Source of the DNA: Cystobacter ferrugineus
GTDB lineage: Bacteria > Myxococcota > Myxococcia > Myxococcales > Myxococcaceae
DNA: 64,000 nt
Assembly: GCF_001887355.1 (NCBI RefSeq)
Contig: NZ_MPIN01000001.1
Location: 1,201,785-1,265,784 of the forward strand
Reading direction: 5' to 3'
The notes beneath the pieces are model-generated. The model was not told where the DNA came from and searched no databases. It saw only the letters and a list, made by a program, of their open reading frames with translations. Below, in pieces: positions 61,011-64,000 of the stretch. Both the position numbers and the translations under genes were made by a program. The number at the start of each line of letters is the position of its first letter. Positions within the stretch are counted from its first letter, which is position 1.

Positions 61011-63233
61011 GGGAAGGGCGTGGATGGAGGCCTGGCCATCCCCGATCCGCGATCTTCTGTTCGATCCCCAGGCAAGGACTTGTCCGTTGGCGAGCAGGGC
61101 GAAAGTCAGGTCCGTGCCAGCCGACACGGCCGTCACGTCCTGGAGGCCGGGCACGGGCGCGGGCGTGGCCCAGTCCACGTTCGTTCCATTCCCGAATGGA
61201 CCCGTGGGGTTGTTTCCCCAGAGCCACACGGAGCCATCCGTGCGCAGTGCCGCCGCGTGGATGAGGCCGGCCGAGATGGCCGCCACCCCTGTCAGGTTTG
61301 GCACCTGGGCGGGGGGAACGCCGTGCGTGGACGTCCCAGTCGTCTTCTGGTTACCGAACACGTCGCCCCAGCTCCACACGGTTCCGTCCGAGCGCAGGGC
61401 CATGGAATAGAACGTGCTGACCGCGATGGCGTTCACGTTCGTCAACCCTGGCACCTGGGTGGGAAGGAGCAACTTGAAGACCGTTCCGATTCCGAGCTGG
61501 CCATAGGAGTTGTCGCCCCAGGCCCACACGGAGCCATCCGCGCGCAACGCCAGGGAATGGCTGTAGCCAGCCGCCAGGGCTTTCACGTCCGTCAACCCCG
61601 GGATCAGCGTGGGCGTGAGCCGGGGGCTGGACGAGGGGGTGGACGTTCCATCTCCGAGCTGGCCCTGGGAGTTGTCGCCCCAGGCCCACACGCGGCCATC
61701 GTCGCGCAACGCCAGGACGTGGCGGGACTGGTCCATCTCCGCCAGGGCGATGATGCCCGTCAGGCCGGGCACGGGCGCGGGCGTGCTCCGGGAGACCAGG
61801 GTGCCATCTCCCAGCAATCCCGTGGTGCCATCACCCCAGGACCACACGGTTCCATCCGAGCGGAGCACGAAGGACGTGCGGTTGCTCGTGGCGACGGCCA
61901 CCGCATCCGAGAACCCCGGCACCTGGGCGGGGGTCGCGCGGCCATGGGCCGTGGCATCTCCGAGCTGGCCCTGGGAGTTGTCACCCCAGGACCACACGGT
62001 CCCATCCTGGCGTCGTGCCAGCACGTGCCAGTTGCTGTCCCACAGGGAGGTCACGTCACTCACTCCACTCAGGAGCACGGGCGTCAGCCGGACATCCGAG
62101 CCGGTTGCCAGCTTGGCCGTTTCATTGTTCCCCCAACCCCACAGCGAGCCATCCTGCCGCAGCGCCAGCACTTCCTCCTTGCCCGCGGAGATGGCCACCG
62201 CGTCCTGGAGCGCCGCCACCTGGACGGGGATGGTATGGATTCGTCTGTCGGGATGGCCCAGTTGATGGACGGAGTTCAGGCCCCATCCCCACACCGTGCC
62301 GTCCTGGCGCAGCGCCACCGAGAAGCGCGAGCCCGCCGAGAGGTCCACCACGTCCGAGAGGCCGGGGACCTGCGTCGGCACGGGGAGGGCGGTGGCCGGC
62401 TGGCTGCCATTGGACTGAGCGGATTCATTGGCGCCCCAGGCCCAGACGGTCCCATCCTGGAGCAAGGCCAGACTGTGCTCCCCGGGGCTGGCGGAGATGG
62501 CCACCGCGCCCGTGAGGCCCTGGACCTGCACGGGCATGTTCCGGTCGAGGGTGGTGCCATCGCCGAGCTGGCCGCGCGAGTTGCGCCCCCAGGCCCAGAC
62601 GGTTCCATCCTGGTGCAGGGCCAGGGTATGGGAGGTGCCCGCGGAGATGGCCACGACCTGCGAGAGGCCCTGGAGCGGCGTGGGGGTCGCACGCGTGAGG
62701 GTGGTGCCATCACCGAGCTGGCCCATGGAATTCAGCCCCCAGGTCCAGACGGAGCCATCCTGTCGCAGGGCCACGGAGAAGGACTCTCCGGCCGAGACCG
62801 CCGTCACGTCCGTCAGGGCGGGCAGCAGGGCGGGAGTCCACTGGGGTTGGCCCCCACCCAGGCCGAGCTGTCCGTAGTAGTTGACGCCCCAGACCCGGAC
62901 CATTCCATCCTGATGCAATGCCAGGGCATGGTTGTTGGCCACGCTGACGGCGGTGATGCCCGAGAGTCCACCGACCTCGATGGGAAAGTGCCGCCGTATG
63001 CTGACTCCAGGTCTGGTAAACAAGGAGCTGGCATCTCCCCAGCTCTGGACGGTTCCACCCGCCGTCACCACCATCGCGTGGGATGTTCCCGCGGCGAGCC
63101 TGCCATGCCGGGCTCTCTGCTCCACGACGGCGGGGGCGGTGGTTTCGCCTTCCGCCTTCGCGCTCCCCGCCCACGTCATGAATCCCAGCCAGGACAGCAG
63201 CAGGGGCTGCCATCGGCGCAATCCTTGTCTCAT
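60969..63233 (-). CDS. RCC1-repeat (BLIP-II-like) secreted protein
   Basis: 754 residues with a signal peptide (LLLSWLGFMTWAGSAKA). The mature part is built of about fourteen RCC1-type repeats of roughly 50 residues, with the recurring pattern VWAWGxNxxGQLGDGT...PxxVPGLxxVxAISAGxxHxLALRxDG. Such proteins form seven-bladed propellers; fourteen repeats would make two. Bacterial members include beta-lactamase inhibitor BLIP-II and many myxobacterial surface or secreted proteins of unknown role. A homologous copy begins upstream (63.7 kb to beyond the window), the product of a tandem duplication. Downstream neighbour is mgtE. Confidence 0.92.
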   Translation of the reverse strand: MRQGLRRWQPLLLSWLGFMTWAGSAKAEGETTAPAVVEQRARHGRLAAGTSHAMVVTAGGTVQSWGDASSLFTRPGVSIRRHFPIEVGGLSGITAVSVANNHALALHQDGMVRVWGVNYYGQLGLGGGQPQWTPALLPALTDVTAVSAGESFSVALRQDGSVWTWGLNSMGQLGDGTTLTRATPTPLQGLSQVVAISAGTSHTLALHQDGTVWAWGRNSRGQLGDGTTLDRNMPVQVQGLTGAVAISASPGEHSLALLQDGTVWAWGANESAQSNGSQPATALPVPTQVPGLSDVVDLSAGSRFSVALRQDGTVWGWGLNSVHQLGHPDRRIHTIPVQVAALQDAVAISAGKEEVLALRQDGSLWGWGNNETAKLATGSDVRLTPVLLSGVSDVTSLWDSNWHVLARRQDGTVWSWGDNSQGQLGDATAHGRATPAQVPGFSDAVAVATSNRTSFVLRSDGTVWSWGDGTTGLLGDGTLVSRSTPAPVPGLTGIIALAEMDQSRHVLALRDDGRVWAWGDNSQGQLGDGTSTPSSSPRLTPTLIPGLTDVKALAAGYSHSLALRADGSVWAWGDNSYGQLGIGTVFKLLLPTQVPGLTNVNAIAVSTFYSMALRSDGTVWSWGDVFGNQKTTGTSTHGVPPAQVPNLTGVAAISAGLIHAAALRTDGSVWLWGNNPTGPFGNGTNVDWATPAPVPGLQDVTAVSAGTDLTFALLANGQVLAWGSNRRSRIGDGQASIHALPANVLPPASIQVTP

Positions 63234-63526
63234 CTTTGATGTCTCTCGTGTGGAGGTGATTTCGGCGACACGAGTCCCTCGCGGTCACGGACCGCGTCTC
63301 TTCAGGGGGTGGGACTGCGTGTGCCAGGCCTTTCAGCACGAGCCATGCCAGGGCAGGCGGGCAGCCAATCCCCAGGGGGGCGCGGCCGCTTTCACGGGGA
63401 TTCTCGAATTCGGAGTGACACTTTTCGGCGGACCCTGACGAATCGGGTCACTCCCCGGCCCCGGTTTCGTCACTGCTGCGTCTATCAGGAGCAGGCCAGG
63501 GGGACGAGGGCGACACGCGCTGAGAG
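63234..63526. other. Upstream region of the RCC1 gene
   Basis: About 290 bp with no gene. It separates the RCC1 start from the duplicated mgtE fragment and must contain the RCC1 promoter. A stretch at 63409-63470 is AT-richer, but no clear -35/-10 pair is identified. Confidence 0.4.
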
Positions 63527-63680
63527 CCGCCTGCTCCTGCGCGGAGAGCGACAGGAAGAAGTCATCCGCGGTGGCGTGCGGCACCAGCTTGAAGCTCTCC
63601 ACCCGCTCATCGCGGGAGAGCGCGGGCCAGGCATCACGCAGTTCCTGCGGGAAGATGGGCTCGGGATCCTGGGTCTCCTG
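63527..63680 (-). pseudogene. Duplicated, start-less 5' fragment of mgtE
   Basis: This copy of the first 51 or so mgtE codons (reading from Glu2 through LSAQEQA) matches 60771-60924. It ends abruptly within the N domain and reads into unrelated sequence. A one-base deletion converts the start region from ATGGAGACC to AGGAGACC, removing the start codon. It cannot make a transporter and is best seen as a duplication scar. Confidence 0.88.
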
Positions 63681-63766
63681 CGGCCTCCCCATCATCCCAA
63701 GCCCGGGAGATTGTCCAGCCCCGACTACGGCGTCACTTGAATGCTGGCGGGCGGCAGCACGTTGCC
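63527..63766. repeat. Duplicated segment, copy 2
   Basis: Second copy of the unit boundary described at 60771-61010. One base is deleted at the former mgtE start and one C is gained shortly afterwards, so the offset returns to 2,756 bp at the RCC1 stop codon. Confidence 0.85.
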
Positions 63767-64000
63767 AGGAATGGCGTGCGTGGAGGCCTGGCCATCCCCG
63801 ATTCGCGAGTCTCTGTTCGACCCCCAGCCATGGACTTCCCCATTGGCGAGCAGGGCGAAGGCCAGGTCACTGCCGGTCGATACGGCCGTCACTCCCTGGA
63901 GGCCAGCCACGGGCGCCGGCGTGGTCCGGTTCAGCAGCGTTCCATCCCCGAGTTGACCATAGGGGTTGTATCCCCAGGTCCACACGGAGCCATCCGTGCG
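63725..64000 (-). CDS. RCC1-repeat protein, second copy (3' end only)
   Basis: The frame is open from the stop at 63725 to the right edge of the window, encoding at least the last 90 or so residues. RCC1 repeats are visible (VWTWGYNPYGQLGDGTLLNR, FALLANGEVHGWGSNR) and the C-terminal VLPPASIQVTP is identical to the first copy. Elsewhere the two differ, for example SRIGDGQASTHAIPGN against SRIGDGQASIHALPAN. It is a tandem paralogue of the RCC1 gene at 60969-63233; its start lies outside the window. Confidence 0.9.
   Translation of the reverse strand, partial: RTDGSVWTWGYNPYGQLGDGTLLNRTTPAPVAGLQGVTAVSTGSDLAFALLANGEVHGWGSNRDSRIGDGQASTHAIPGNVLPPASIQVTP

Noticed and set aside
61000-63100. Periodic DNA repeats of about 150 bp
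   Set aside because: They are RCC1 coding repeats, not intergenic repeats or a CRISPR.

Overview
The window reads as chromosomal DNA of a myxobacterium, most likely of the Cystobacter/Archangium/Myxococcus group. This is inferred from very GC-rich coding sequence (roughly 70% by eye), many lipoproteins, eukaryote-like Ser/Thr kinases with PilZ or STAND modules, a 16-repeat DUF4215 protein, an RCC1-repeat protein, and a toxin/immunity pair resembling the myxobacterial Sit lipoproteins. No rRNA, tRNA, CRISPR array or intact insertion sequence was found.

Layout. 1-4.8 kb is an AT-richer accessory segment: an OLD-family ATPase/TOPRIM nuclease and a UvrD-like helicase with overlapping genes (a Gabija-type anti-phage pair), beside a decayed Imm11-family immunity gene. 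4.8-10.2 kb holds an MBOAT acyltransferase with a tandem-SGNH partner (polysaccharide or envelope O-acetylation) and a divergent mannose-1-phosphate guanylyltransferase. 10.4-16.2 kb has a kinase-PilZ protein, a SUKH-LRR protein, an Rpn-like remnant, a crystallin-like lipoprotein, a membrane protein and an ABA4-like protein whose promoter carries two 21-bp-spaced repeats. 16.3-19.5 kb encodes two translationally coupled sensor kinases. 19.6-25.1 kb has a cation/proton antiporter, phosphomannomutase/phosphoglucomutase, ROK sugar kinase and BMP lipoprotein, closed by a strong terminator. 25.1-30.2 kb has OmpA/DUF4398 lipoproteins, a secreted endonuclease/exonuclease/phosphatase-fold protein, a small unknown, and an ExbB-ExbD-TonB operon.

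30.4-37 kb is a minus-strand operon of a kinase-nSTAND ATPase, a PEGA protein and the DUF4215 lipoprotein, with a SET-domain gene upstream. 37.8-39.6 kb is a secreted M28 peptidase. 39.9-57.4 kb is a long plus-strand array: MoxR ATPase, ABC ATPase, ABC permease, DUF58 and two VWA membrane proteins, many with ATGA-type overlaps. This array is split at 45.9-48.2 kb by a minus-strand, lower-GC cassette encoding a lipoprotein with a PD-(D/E)XK-like C-terminus and a DUF3396-type immunity protein. 57.4-64 kb holds a YIP1 protein, a cytochrome P450, MgtE and an RCC1 protein, followed by a tandem duplication (period about 2,756 bp) that left a start-less mgtE fragment and a second RCC1 gene running off the end.

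The most interesting elements are the Gabija-type pair, the toxin/immunity cassette inserted between an ABC ATPase and its probable permease, and the mgtE/RCC1 duplication. All functional calls rest on reading motifs by eye; no database search was run.
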